From JAEUIG01 sp046349775 (GTDB lineage: Bacteria > Planctomycetota > Planctomycetia > Planctomycetales > Planctomycetaceae): a DNA stretch of 64,000 nucleotides. The DNA lies in NCBI GenBank assembly GCA_046349775.1, contig JAXMBS010000018.1, forward strand, positions 13,580-77,579, read 5' to 3'. Position numbers and translations under genes: made by a program. Of this stretch, positions 52,151-62,064 are shown piece by piece; the stretch's first letter is position 1, and each line of letters begins with the position of its first letter. The notes below the pieces were generated by a model. That model was not told the origin of the DNA and ran no database searches. It saw nothing but the letters and a program-made list of their open reading frames with translations.

Positions 52151-55100
52151 CCGACACGTCGATGTCCCATAAGCGGACGGTGCGGTCGCCGCTGGCGGTC
52201 GCCAGCCGCCGCCCGTCGGGAAACAGGGCGATCGCGTCGATATCTTTCAGATGTCCGGAAAACGTCGCGAACTCCAGCCCCTCCTCCAGTCCCCAGAGCT
52301 TCGCCGTGCGGTCGTTGCCGGCTGAGACCAGGAACACTCCGTCGGGCGAAAAGGCCAGTGCCTCCATCTGCGCGGAGTGCCCCCGCAGCGTGGTTAACAA
52401 CGTCTCGTGCTCGGCATCGCAGAGCGTGATGCCGCCGTTGCCGTTTCCAGCGGCCAGAATCCGTCCGTCGCGCGAGACGGCCACTCCGCGAACATAGGCG
52501 TCAAGTTGCAGCTGTCCGGTCTCGCTGCCGGTGGCAACATCCCAGAATCGAACGGTTGAGTCGCGGCTGCCGCTGAACAAACTCCGTCCGTTGCGGAAGA
52601 ACACAACGCTGTCCACCGGCGCCGTATGACCCGTGAGGGTTCGAATGGGGGTTCCGGCAGGCCAATTCCACAATCTGATGGTGCCGTCGTCTCCGCACGA
52701 GGCCAGCATCTCTACTGAGGGGGACAGCACCACGTGCTGGATTTCCGCCTCGTGAGCGGGGATTCGCTGCTCGACCTCGAGCGACTTGAGGTTCCAGACC
52801 CGGATGACGCGGTCCGCTCCCGCGCTGATCAATTGGGCGCCGTCCGGGGTGTACTGCACCACCAGCACCTCGCCCACATGATCCTTGAGCACCGCGATCC
52901 GTTCGCCGGTATCGGCGTTCCAGATCCGAATCGTGCCACCGGCATCGCCAGACGCCAATGTCCTGCCGTCCGGCGAAACGTCGACGGTGTAGATATGTGC
53001 CGTATGGCCGGCCAGGATCGTTTGCCGCGGATCCCGCAACGGCCAGATCTTGATCGTCTGGTCGTTGCTGCAGGTGACCAGTTGTCGTCCGTTCGACGTG
53101 AACCTGGCACACTTGACCGCATCGCTGTGTCCCTTGATTTCCTGCAGGACTTGGCGGGACCGGAGGTCCCAGACAAGTGCCCGCCGGTCCATGCCGCTGG
53201 AGACCAGCAGCCGTCCGTCGTGTGAAAAGGCCACCCGGTCGACGGACCGGATCGGATTCAACAGCGAGGTGATCTCTAGGCCCGACTCGAGGTTCCAGAT
53301 CCGGATCGTGCCGTCTTCGCCAGCCGTCGCCACGACATCGCCCGCCGGCGAAAACTCGACGCAGAACAAACGGCCGGATTGTCCGCCGAAAGTCTTCAAT
53401 TCCGTACGGGTCGCGACGTTCCACAAGTGGATCAACCCGTCTTCGCCGCACGTCGCCAGCGACCCGCCGTCGGATGAAAAGACGAGGCGATAGACCGAGC
53501 GGCCGCTTCCTGCAAGCGTTCCCTGTTTCTCACGAGAAACGAGGTCGTATAGATCGATGTCCGAATCGTTCTGCGTGGCGGCGAGGAAACGGCCCAGGGG
53601 ATCGATCGCGAATATGACTCCTTCGTCCGGCGACGGGGCGTGAATGACGCCGCGAGGTTCGCCCGTGAACGTATCCCAGAATCGCACAGTGCCATCGCGC
53701 GCGGACGAGACCACGAGCGTTCCATCAGGCGTGAACTCAACCTGTCGGACGTAATCCTCGTGACCCTGCAGCGTCAGTCGGAGCGGCCCCGCCGGCAGGT
53801 TCCAGACCCGGACCGTGCAGTCGTCACTGGCAGTCGCCACCGACTTGTCATCCGGCGAGATTGCGAGCCATTGCACGGTGGCCGCGTGCCCCTTGAGGGT
53901 CGCTTCTCCGGTCCGGCATTGATTCCACAAATATTGCCACGACACCGTGCGAAGGTCCGTCTGGCCTGGCGCTGGAATTTCCGCGCTCAAGCATTCGCGC
54001 ATTGCCGTCACGTCGGCATTGGCCCACGCTTCGCGCGCCAGGTAAATATTCGCGTCATAGCGGTTGCGCCGCGCTTCCAGTTCCCGATCCAGCGCCCGCT
54101 GGCGCTCGATTTCCGCCATGTTGCGCTGGCGAACCGCTTCCTGCCGCTCCGCGTCGGCAAGCCTCCGGGCTTGATCGGCATCCTGGGCATGCTGGCGCGC
54201 CAGACGGCTCTGGGTCTGCGCCCGCAGCGCCAGCCAGGTGCTCACAACGGTTCCGGCCACGAGCAGGCAGACAATCGTCACCACCGACGCCACCGCCGCC
54301 CGGTTCCGCTGCACGAACTTCCGCAGCCGATACACGTTGGACGGCGCGCTCGCCAGTACCGGTTCATTGTTCAGGAATCTCTGCAGGTCATCCGCCAGCG
54401 CCTCGGCCGTCGCGTACCGGCGCCCACGTTCCTTCTCGAGCGCCTTCATGACGATCCAGTCGAGTTCCCCGCGCACCAACCGCTTAAGACGCTTCGGTTC
54501 CGTGCCGCGCGCGCTCGCGATCTCCGTGCGGATCGCGCTTTGGCTGATCCGCGTGCTGGGAGTGGCCGGCTGTTCGTCGCAGAGGATGTCGAACATCGCG
54601 TTCCGGTCCCCGCGCCGCAACCGCGATTTGTCGAACGGTGTCTTGCCGGTCAGCAGCTCATAAAGCACGACCCCCAGCGAATAAATGTCGCTGCGCGTGT
54701 CGATATCGAGTTCGTCGGGCCGCATCTGCTCGGGGCTCATGTACTCGACCGTGCCGAGCACCTGTCCCGACTGCGTGAACAGTGTCCGCTCCGTCAGCGT
54801 CTGGCACGTCGCTTTCGCCACTCCGAAGTCGATCACTTTCGGCGCCGCGACGCCGTTGTATTCCGTCACCAGGATGTTGCGCGGCTTCAGATCGCGATGA
54901 ATGATGCCTTTCTGATGCGCATGCTGCACGGCGTGGCAAATCGACAGAAACAACCGCAGCCGCTGATCGACGCTGAACTGCTGCCGATCGCAGTACTCCG
55001 TCAGCGGAACTCCCTGGATCAACTCCATCACAAAATAGGGGCGTCCCAGGGGCGTCATGCCTGCGTCATACACGCGGGCGATGTTGGGATGGTCCATCAG

Positions 55101-55229
55101 CGCCAGCGCCTGCCGCTCCGCTTCGAAGCGGGCGATCACCGCCTCGGAATCCATCCCCGGCTTGATGATCTTCAGGGCGACGCGCCGGGCAATCGGCGCA
55201 TGTTGCACCGCCATGTAGACGATGCCCAT
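52137..55229 (-). CDS. WD40-repeat Ser/Thr protein kinase (N-terminus cut off by an amber codon)
   Basis: From the first available ATG (55229) 1030 residues are encoded. The kinase domain has VALKIIKPGMDSEAVIARFE, HRDLKPRNILVTE, DFGVAKA and SPEQMRPDELDI. A single membrane helix (about residue 315; SVVTIVCLLVAGTVVSTWLA), a coiled coil and 14 WD40 repeats, enough for two seven-bladed propellers, follow. The ATG lies inside the glycine loop: the residues before it, VIGPYQLVERLGEGG, are in frame but follow a TAG at 55275-55277. So the protein as translated would lack the first strand of the P-loop and probably ATP binding. The missing N-terminal part lies upstream (next feature). Planctomycetes use such kinases with ECF sigma factors. 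Confidence 0.88.
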   Translation of the reverse strand: MGIVYMAVQHAPIARRVALKIIKPGMDSEAVIARFEAERQALALMDHPNIARVYDAGMTPLGRPYFVMELIQGVPLTEYCDRQQFSVDQRLRLFLSICHAVQHAHQKGIIHRDLKPRNILVTEYNGVAAPKVIDFGVAKATCQTLTERTLFTQSGQVLGTVEYMSPEQMRPDELDIDTRSDIYSLGVVLYELLTGKTPFDKSRLRRGDRNAMFDILCDEQPATPSTRISQSAIRTEIASARGTEPKRLKRLVRGELDWIVMKALEKERGRRYATAEALADDLQRFLNNEPVLASAPSNVYRLRKFVQRNRAAVASVVTIVCLLVAGTVVSTWLALRAQTQSRLARQHAQDADQARRLADAERQEAVRQRNMAEIERQRALDRELEARRNRYDANIYLAREAWANADVTAMRECLSAEIPAPGQTDLRTVSWQYLWNQCRTGEATLKGHAATVQWLAISPDDKSVATASDDCTVRVWNLPAGPLRLTLQGHEDYVRQVEFTPDGTLVVSSARDGTVRFWDTFTGEPRGVIHAPSPDEGVIFAIDPLGRFLAATQNDSDIDLYDLVSREKQGTLAGSGRSVYRLVFSSDGGSLATCGEDGLIHLWNVATRTELKTFGGQSGRLFCVEFSPAGDVVATAGEDGTIRIWNLESGLEITSLLNPIRSVDRVAFSHDGRLLVSSGMDRRALVWDLRSRQVLQEIKGHSDAVKCARFTSNGRQLVTCSNDQTIKIWPLRDPRQTILAGHTAHIYTVDVSPDGRTLASGDAGGTIRIWNADTGERIAVLKDHVGEVLVVQYTPDGAQLISAGADRVIRVWNLKSLEVEQRIPAHEAEIQHVVLSPSVEMLASCGDDGTIRLWNWPAGTPIRTLTGHTAPVDSVVFFRNGRSLFSGSRDSTVRFWDVATGSETGQLQLDAYVRGVAVSRDGRILAAGNGNGGITLCDAEHETLLTTLRGHSAQMEALAFSPDGVFLVSAGNDRTAKLWGLEEGLEFATFSGHLKDIDAIALFPDGRRLATASGDRTVRLWDIDVSANGQ

Positions 55230-55274
55230 GCCCCCTTCTCCAAGTCGTTCGACAAGCTGATACGGGCCGATGAC

Positions 55275-55581
55275 CTAGTCAGTCGCGTCGACGTCCGATG
55301 TCCGCTCTTCGAATCTTGACCCGCCCGCGGCGGGGGCCGGCAGCGCCTGTGTTGGCAGTTCGACGCGGAATTGCCCGCGTGCGGCATGTATGTCCAGAAT
55401 GAACCCGTCCGGGTCCGCCTCGCGTTCGGTTGCCGCAGCACACACTGCAGGCCTCGAGATGCCGCTCGATCGACGCATGCCGCGCGCCGGCGAGACCGGC
55501 CGAAAACGACCGCAACTCGGACAGCGACGGGCATGCGACCAGCTCCGCTGCGACCGCCTCATCCGCCTGCCGTGATTGCAT
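55275..55581 (-). pseudogene. N-terminal zinc-finger part of the WD40 kinase, frameshift plus amber
   Basis: ATG 55581 overlaps the sigma-factor stop (TGATG). It reads MQSRQADEAVAAELVACPSL and continues to RHLEACSVCC, with an H-x3-C-x2-C motif typical of anti-sigma zinc-binding domains. A frameshift near 55440 moves into the frame EREADPDGFILDIHAARGQF, which runs to DATD and the TAG at 55275-55277; that frame is the kinase frame. The intact gene would thus be anti-sigma-like finger plus kinase plus WD40, about 1145 residues. Confidence 0.75.
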
Positions 55582-56196
55582 CACGCTCGCTCCTGCGAGG
55601 GAGTGTCCAGTTCACGCAGGCGTTTCAGGACCTCGCCTTCGCCAGCCGCACGGCATTGGCACTGAGATTGAGCGCCGCTGCCGCTTCCGCCGAAGTCAGG
55701 TCTTCCGCGGTTGTCAGCCAGAAGGCCTGCCATGTGTCATCAGCGAAATCGACACGAGCAGAAGCGAGCAGTCGCTCGACGTGCGCGACCCGGGAGGAAA
55801 CGTCCGGCCCGTCGCTGAGGGAACCTCGCGAAATCCTCAGCAGCTTGTCCGTCCCGGTCGTCCCGCCGAGACTTTGTGGGGTCCGCGCTTCTGCCGGAGA
55901 TAGTCGGCGATGCGCGCAACGGTGATCGCCCGGAGCCAGCGGCGAAACGAGGCTTTCCGTCCGTCATCCTTGAAGTTCGTGAGGCTTTGGCTGAGCTGGA
56001 GCAGTACCGCCTGGACCACATCGTCGATGGCCGCGTCATTCAGCGACGCGCGGCGGCACCAGTACCGCAGCAAAGGTTCGTAGTCGGCCACGAGCGTCCG
56101 CCAAGCCGTGTCGCTGTTCGCCGCAGCGCCAGCGATCAACCCGGGGTAGGTGGATTCACCCCAACTCCGGCGGGACGTACCGTTGGTTCGCGGCAT
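55581..56196 (-). pseudogene. ECF sigma factor (planctomycete kinase-linked type), frameshifted
   Basis: ATG 56196 opens a typical ECF sigma: region 2 is intact (LVADYEPLLRYWCRRASLND, then DDVVQAVLLQLSQSL, FRRWLRAITVARIADYLR). The frame then ends at 55837. Region 4 is present in another frame as RVDFADDTWQAFWLTTAEDL and SAEAAAALNLSANAVRLAKA, and after one more base loss would finish RVLKRLRELDTPSQERA with a stop overlapping the kinase start. At least three shifts are needed. ECF genes adjoining kinase genes are a known planctomycete arrangement, so the pair formed one signalling unit that is now broken on both sides. Confidence 0.8.
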
Positions 56197-56540
56197 ACGC
56201 GCCCGCTCCCTGAGCGAATGTCAATGGGACAGGAACGTCGATTGGCTGGCGATTCAGATGTGACAGAGGCACAGCGGTGGAATCGAAATCGCGATTGCCG
56301 CTGGACTCGGCCTCAACCTACCAGCGCAATCGGACTTCAGTCAACGGAGCCAAAAATTGTCCCGGAGGCTCGAACCAGCGGCTCAGAAAAAACGTCGCAA
56401 CGACAACCGTCCGTGACACTTACCGATTTCCATCGACGTTTTCGTGACGCGCCCCTGCGTTCATTGGGTTGAAGGTTCGTGCTTTCGTACCGGGCAGTGA
56501 ACCCTGCGTGCCGAAAGCGACCGGCCTGGCGGGCCAACTA

Positions 56541-56576
56541 CCGCGATGCCGATGGGCGCCCCACTCGGCATCGCGG
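56541..56576. promoter_or_regulatory. 12-bp perfect hairpin in the 600-bp gap before the second DUF1501 gene
   Basis: CCGCGATGCCGA (56541-56552) pairs with TCGGCATCGCGG (56565-56576); the 12-base loop is itself nearly palindromic (GGGCGCCC). No T-tract follows. The gap 56197-56799 contains no recognisable gene. Confidence 0.5.
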
Positions 56577-56799
56577 CAGCGGCCGGCGAAACCGTTTCCA
56601 CACGACGGTATCGCCGGCCGCCGCCGTTCGGCTGCTCTCCGGCCTCCGATTTTCCTGTATCCGGTCGCTCACCGAACGCCCCCGGTCACGCGCTGGGCAG
56701 AACACTCACGAGGGCTTCGCCGAACCTATTGCATCAACGCCTGCTGAAGTGTAATGACCTCCGCTGATTGGACGCGGGCCCACACTACGCGGAGCGATA

Positions 56800-58301
56800 A
56801 TGACGCGAGCCGCGATCCTGCGACACGAGCCGCTGGCACGGCGAACGATGATCCAGGCTGGATCGATCGGGTTGCTGGGCCTGGGGGTTGAATCATGTCA
56901 CCAAGCGCGCGAGGCGGTCGCTTCGGAGAGTCGGACGTCCAACGGCGATCGCACTGCTGGACAAGACCGCAGTGGCACCCGAGCCCCAGCGGGTCGGAGG
57001 GACCGGTCGGCGATCTTCATCTTCCTGTCCGGCGGCCTGACCCAGCACGACAGCTTCGATCCGAAGCCGCTGGCTCCGGTCGGGATCCGCGGGGAATTCT
57101 CGCCGATCGGCACGCGGTCACCGGGGATGCATGTCTGCGAGCATCTGCCGCTGCTCGCGGCGGAGCGACAAGTGGAGGTCGTGCGGTCGCTGACGACGCC
57201 GTACAACGAGCACTCACAGGGGCACATGACGATCCTGAGCGGGCGGACGCCGATGCCGCCGACGTTCAATGCCGTCATGCCGATGCCGGGAGACTGGCCA
57301 TCAATCGCTGCCGTCGCCGGAGATGTGCTGCCGTCGCGCCAACAACCTGCCGCCAGCGATCGTGCTGCCCGAGCGACTCGTGCATCGCACGGGCCGGGTC
57401 ATCCCGGGTCAGTTCGGTGGACAGATGGGCCCGAATCGCGACCCGTGGTTTGTGGAAGCATCGCCGTTCAACGGGAACACATACGGTGCGTATCCCGACT
57501 ATGAGTTCCACTTCGTCACCGGGAGGCACCGGACCGAATCGCTCAAGTTCCAGGGCGCCGAACCTGAGCCTGCCGCAGGGGCTGAGCCTGTCACGGCTCT
57601 CCGACCGGTCGACGCTGCTGGGAACGATCGACGCGCAGCGCCGCGACCTGGAACGGACCGCGGCGGCGGAATCGTTTGACGGACATCGGCAGGCGGCGAT
57701 TTCACTGCTGACAGACGCGCGGATGCAGCGGGCGTTCGATATTCACAACGCCGATGCGCGGGACCAGGACCGCTACGGCCGCAACGCGTTCGGCTGGTCG
57801 CTGCTGATGGCGCGACAGCTGGTCGAACAGGGGGTGGGGCTGGTCCAGGTGAACCTCGGCAACAATGAGACGTGGGATACGCACGAGAACAACTTCCCGT
57901 TGCTGCGCGACTGCCTGCTGCCGCCGACCGACCGGGCGCTGTCCGCATTGCTGGACGACCTGCACGAGCGGGGCCTGCTGGACAACACGCTGATCGTGAT
58001 GTGCGGCGAGATGGGGCGCACGCCGAAGGTGAACGCGGGCACCGGCGAGAGCAAAGTGCCGGGCCGCGATCACTGGGGTGCGGTGCAGTCGGTGTTCGTG
58101 GCGGGGGGCGGAGTCCCCGGAGGTGTCGTAGTGGGTGCGTCGGATAAGGACGGCGCCTATCCTGCGAAGTCGCCGCAGCGGCCGGAGAACCTGGCGGCGA
58201 CGATTTATCATTCGCTGGGAATCCCGGACACGGCCGCGTGGAAGGACGAGTCGGGGCGACCATTTCATGTGTATCACGGCGATCCGATCTCGTTTGGATA
58301 G
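56800..58301 (+). pseudogene. DUF1501 protein with two +1 frameshifts
   Basis: ATG 56800 begins MTRAAILRHEPLARRTMIQA with a Tat-like signal. The first frame runs through FIFLSGGLTQHDSFDPKPLA and SQGHMTILSGRTPMPPTFNA to VAGDVLPSR, where a +1 insertion near 57337 shifts to NNLPPAIVLPERLVHRTGRV. A second +1 near 57555 (TTCCAGGGCG) shifts to APNLSLPQGLSLSRLSDRST, which then runs cleanly to 58301 through NNETWDTHENNFPLL and CGEMGRTPKVNAGTGESKVP. Rejoined, it is about 500 residues, normal for the family. It is a different subfamily from the intact DUF1501 at 49419. Confidence 0.85.
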
Positions 58302-58339
58302 TGGGTAGTTGTTAGTGGGTAGTTGGCAGGGAAAAGTGA

Positions 58340-59963
58340 GTGAATAATCAGGACGTCGCAAGCGCCGTCAAACAAAAACAGGCGCTCGCGGGCCTGGTCC
58401 TTATTGCGGCACTGTTTCTCGCGCTGCGCGTGCCGGTGATGTATCACCAGCCGGGGGGATATGACGAGGATTTCTACGCGGTGCCGGGGCTGACGATTTT
58501 GCGCACCGGGATTCCGCAACTGCCACATGTGCCGGCGCGGAATCCGGAGTCCGTGTTCCTGTACGCGGACACGGCGCTGTACTCCGAGCCGCCGCTGTAC
58601 TTTTATTTTCAAGCGGCGTTCTACAGCGTGCTGCCGCACGTATATGGGACAGGCCGGCTGGCCTCAGCCATAGCGGGGCTCGGGATTGTCGCGTGCGTGT
58701 ACTTCCTGTCGCGCGCGGCGGGGGCCGGTGTTATGGCAGCGCTGGCCGGAGCGGCGCTGCTGTCGCTGTCGCGGTGGTTCTACTTCCCCGCGATCTGTGC
58801 GCGGCCGGATACGCTGTGCGGTTTGTTCGGATTGGCAGCGATCCTGGCACTCGTGGAGTGGCGACGCGATTCGCGAATGACGTCGCTCCTGCTCGTGGGC
58901 ATCCTGCTGGGTCTGGGGGGGCTGACTCACTTCTTTGCAATCATCTACGCAATGCAGATCGGGCTGGTCGTCGCGTGGTGGTCGCGCGGGTGGAAGCGGC
59001 TGGTCAATTTCGGCGTCGTGACGGCGACGGCAATCGTCGTGTTCTGCGCGTGGGTGCCGCTGATCACGATGGCGCCGGACGTGTTCAAAAGTCAGCTCGG
59101 CAATCAGCTGGGCGGTACGTCCGGCGGACCGATGTGGTTGCGAGTGGCGCTGCCGTGGGCGTCGCTGCGGTCACAGTTGACTGTAATGTGGGAGCACATC
59201 GGCGCAATCCAGTGCGTGATTCCCACAGCAGCGACGCTGCTGAGTACATACCTCGGTATCACGAGCCGCAATCCGGTGCTGACACTCGTCTGCGGTTTCG
59301 CGTGGTCGGCGATGTATCTGATCTGTGTGATGGTCGGGCCGGATCATCCGGTGTATGGCTACTGGGTGTATCCGGCGGGTCTGATGTTCGTGGCGCTTGC
59401 GTATGCACTCGATGCGGTCGCACGCGCACTGATGCGGAGCCGTCCAGCGGAGTCGGCCGAGAGGATGTCGCTGGAAACGCGCTCATGCGCTGGCATGTGC
59501 GCGCTGGCGATCGTCGTCGCGTTGTCGTTCGTGCCAGTGCGGACTGGAGAATCCTGCTGGTGCATCTGCAGCACTGGAACGATATCAACTATGACGCGCC
59601 AAGACTGCGCGGAAGTTGATAGACAGCGTGCCCGAAAATGAGGTGTGTGCCGTCGATGCCCAGTTCGTGCTGGATTTCGTGGTCGCCGGCCGGCCGACGT
59701 TGCTGGCGACGGATTACCTGCCGTACCGCGTCGATCAGTGGAAGTACGACCGGCTGATCGTGAGCCGGCATATGATCGACCAAAACTGGGCGCAGCGACT
59801 GCAAGCAAAATCCTCGATCGGACGGAAGGGGATCGAGGCCGACAGGTTCGCCTGCTACGCGGAGATCTACGAGTCGCACTCGGTGGCAAAGAATATCGCG
59901 ACGGACCTGCTTAGAATGCCGGTTGTGTACAACCCCCAATTTTTTGGACGCTCGCACCTATGA
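58340..59963 (+). pseudogene. GT39-like multi-pass glycosyltransferase/mannosyltransferase, frameshifted near the 3' end
   Basis: GTG 58340 opens a membrane protein with the PMT/GT39 hallmark of an acidic pair in the first loop (GGYDEDFYAVPG, near residue 40) and about nine hydrophobic helices. The frame loses homology near 59530, where another frame gives RASADWRILLVHLQHWND and the next LIDSVPENEVCAVDAQFVLD to the stop at 59963. Two shifts are needed within about 80 bases. The family transfers sugars from lipid-linked donors. The stop overlaps the ATG of the esterase gene (ATGA), so translation coupling would have existed. Confidence 0.7.
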
Positions 59964-60823
59964 AGATCATTGCGCTCGCTCTTGTCACGCTGCTGGCTTG
60001 TTCGACTGCGTTTGCGCAGGAGAACATCGTGTTTGAAACCGGCGTCGAGTACACGAATCCGGACGGGCAGCATCTGCAGCTCAACATCGCGCGGCCGGCG
60101 GCACTGGACCAGGTGCGGCCGGCAGTGCTGTGCATTCACGGCGGCGGATTCCGGGCCGGCAAGCGCGAGCGGTGGGACGATCTATGCAAGAAACTGGCGG
60201 CGCGCGGTTACGTGGCGGCGACGGTGATGTATCGCCTCGCGCCGAAGTATCAGTACCCGGCTGCCGTACACGACGTGAAAGCGGGTGTGCGCTGGCTGCG
60301 GGCGCATGCTCGCGACTACCGGATCGATCCGGAGCGAATCGGCGTGGTGGGCGATTCGGCCGGCGGGCACCTGGTGCAGTACCTGGGGGTGACTGGCGAC
60401 GAAAAATCGCTCGAAGGGGACGGCGGCAACCCGAATCAGTCGAGCCGGGTGACGTGCGTCGTCAATTACTACGGGCCGAGCGATCTGACGAAGTCCTACG
60501 GCAAGAGCGTCGACGCGGCCGAAGTGCTGCCGATGTGGCTCGGCGGCGATGCCGTCAAGGAGCATCATCGCCACATCCTCGCCAGCCCGCTGTACTGGGT
60601 GACGCCCGACGCGGCGCCGACGCTGCTGATCCACGGGACCGAGGATCAGTACGTGGCATTCGAGCAGGCGCAGTGGATCTATGACAAGCTCAAGGCCGCG
60701 GATGTCGAAGTCGAGCTACTCAAACTGGAAGGAGCGAAGCACGGCTTCAAGGGGGAGGACGCGAAGAAGGCGGAGGAGGCGATGCTGGGGTGGTTTGACA
60801 AGCATCTGCGGCCGGGGAAATAG
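59960..60823 (+). CDS. secreted alpha/beta-hydrolase (carboxylesterase, HSL-like)
   Basis: A 287-residue protein with a signal peptide (MKIIALALVTLLACSTAFAQ). The oxyanion-hole motif HGGGFRAGKRERW (about residue 58), nucleophile elbow GVVGDSAGGHL (about 131), acid loop HGTEDQYVAF (about 231) and histidine GAKHGFKG (about 262) make a complete catalytic triad of the hormone-sensitive-lipase/acetylesterase type. It probably cleaves acetyl or short-chain esters from polysaccharides, the common role of planctomycete members. Its ATG overlaps the stop of the glycosyltransferase frame. Confidence 0.9.
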   Translation: MKIIALALVTLLACSTAFAQENIVFETGVEYTNPDGQHLQLNIARPAALDQVRPAVLCIHGGGFRAGKRERWDDLCKKLAARGYVAATVMYRLAPKYQYPAAVHDVKAGVRWLRAHARDYRIDPERIGVVGDSAGGHLVQYLGVTGDEKSLEGDGGNPNQSSRVTCVVNYYGPSDLTKSYGKSVDAAEVLPMWLGGDAVKEHHRHILASPLYWVTPDAAPTLLIHGTEDQYVAFEQAQWIYDKLKAADVEVELLKLEGAKHGFKGEDAKKAEEAMLGWFDKHLRPGK

Positions 60824-60831
60824 GACAGCGG

Positions 60832-60903
60832 AAGTACGGCAGTGGTATTTGTCACCGGTCAGTAGTCTTGTCATTGACTGACGGCTGACGCCTGACCGCT
60901 GAC
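60832..60903. repeat. GCTGACNGCTGACC-type intergenic repeat
   Basis: Words CTGACGGCTGACGCCTGACC and GCTGACAGCT with the inverse GGTCAGTAGTC. A related patch, GCTGACTGCTGATAGCTGACC, is at 62041-62062. It lies between convergent genes. Confidence 0.6.
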
Positions 60904-60905
60904 AG

Positions 60906-61820
60906 CTACTTACGCAACAGCCACAATAGCAGCCCCTTCGCCAGGTGCATGCGGTTTTCGGCCTGGGGGAAGGCGATGCTGGTAGGGGCGTCGATGACTT
61001 CGTCAGTGACTTCCTGGCCCCGGCGGGCGGGGAGGCAATGCATGAACTTCGCGCCGGGCTGAGCCGCTTTCATAAGCGCCGCGTTCACCTGGTAGGGGGC
61101 GAAGATCTGGGCGCGCTGGTCCTTTTCGTTCTCCTGGCCCATGCTGGCCCAGACGTCGGTGTAGATGACGTCGGCACCTTTCACGGCGGCTTTGGGGTCG
61201 GTGTGCTGTTCGATCTTGGCCGCCGGGTAGCGCCGCTGAATTTCGGCGCGGACCTGCGGGCGGAGTTCGTAGCCGGGCGGCGTGGCGAGTGAGTACGGCA
61301 CGCCGAACATGGCGCAGCAGACGGCGAGCGACGCGGCGACGTTGTTGCCGTCACCGATGTAGGCGAGCTTATGGCCTTTGAGTGACCCGAATGCCTCCTG
61401 AATCGTAAACAGGTCAGTGAGGGCCTGGCAGGGGTGGTCGTCGTCGGAGAGGCCGTTGATGATCGCGCAGCCGGAGTGTTGCGCGAACTCTTCGATCAGC
61501 GAACGTGCGAATGTCCGCAAGACGATGACGTCAGAGTAACCGCCGATGACGCGGGCTACGTCGGCGTGCGACTCGCGGCCTTCGAGACCGGCGTCCTTAC
61601 GCGACAGGAAGATGCTGCTGCCGCCGAGCTGCATCATCGCTGCTTCGAAGCTGAGCCGTGTGCGCAGCGACGGCTTCTCGAAAACTTGCGTCAGGACGTA
61701 GCCTGCCAGCGGCGACGGGCGCTTGCCGGCGGTAAGATCGCGCTTGAGATCGGCCGCGAGCTGGAAGATTTCGACGGCGTCGGCCGGGGTGAGATCGTAC
61801 AGAGTGACAAGATGTTTCAT
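60906..61820 (-). CDS. argF: ornithine carbamoyltransferase
   Basis: A 304-residue enzyme forming citrulline from ornithine and carbamoyl phosphate in arginine synthesis. ATG 61820 gives MKHLVTLYDLTPADAVEIFQ. The carbamoyl-phosphate loop EKPSLRTRLSFE, the DHPCQALTDLF block, and the ornithine-site FMHCLPARRG are all present, and the length is normal. It follows argD by 300 bases, but an intrinsic terminator lies between, so argF probably has its own promoter or depends on read-through. argB-argD-argF is a usual bacterial order. Confidence 0.95.
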   Translation of the reverse strand: MKHLVTLYDLTPADAVEIFQLAADLKRDLTAGKRPSPLAGYVLTQVFEKPSLRTRLSFEAAMMQLGGSSIFLSRKDAGLEGRESHADVARVIGGYSDVIVLRTFARSLIEEFAQHSGCAIINGLSDDDHPCQALTDLFTIQEAFGSLKGHKLAYIGDGNNVAASLAVCCAMFGVPYSLATPPGYELRPQVRAEIQRRYPAAKIEQHTDPKAAVKGADVIYTDVWASMGQENEKDQRAQIFAPYQVNAALMKAAQPGAKFMHCLPARRGQEVTDEVIDAPTSIAFPQAENRMHLAKGLLLWLLRK

Positions 61821-62064
61821 GGGAACAACCGATGACGACGATGCAAACGGGAAAAACAGGAGGTAACGGAGAGAACAGAGGATTTGCAGAAGGTCACGAA
61901 GGTGTGAATATCGGTCGGAATGCTGGTGGCCGGTGAGTTCATTATGTGACGCGCAAAGCAGAGCTTCAAGGCGTGCGTTCCCGAATGAAATTCGGGAACG
62001 AGGGGTGCCGGACGAGTGTGTCGGGTGTCCGTCTTTCTTTGCTGACTGCTGATAGCTGACCGCT

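Noticed and set aside
53640..55319. 559-codon open frame antisense to the WD40 kinase
   Set aside because: Shadow frame; the minus strand encodes clear kinase and WD40 motifs over the same bases.
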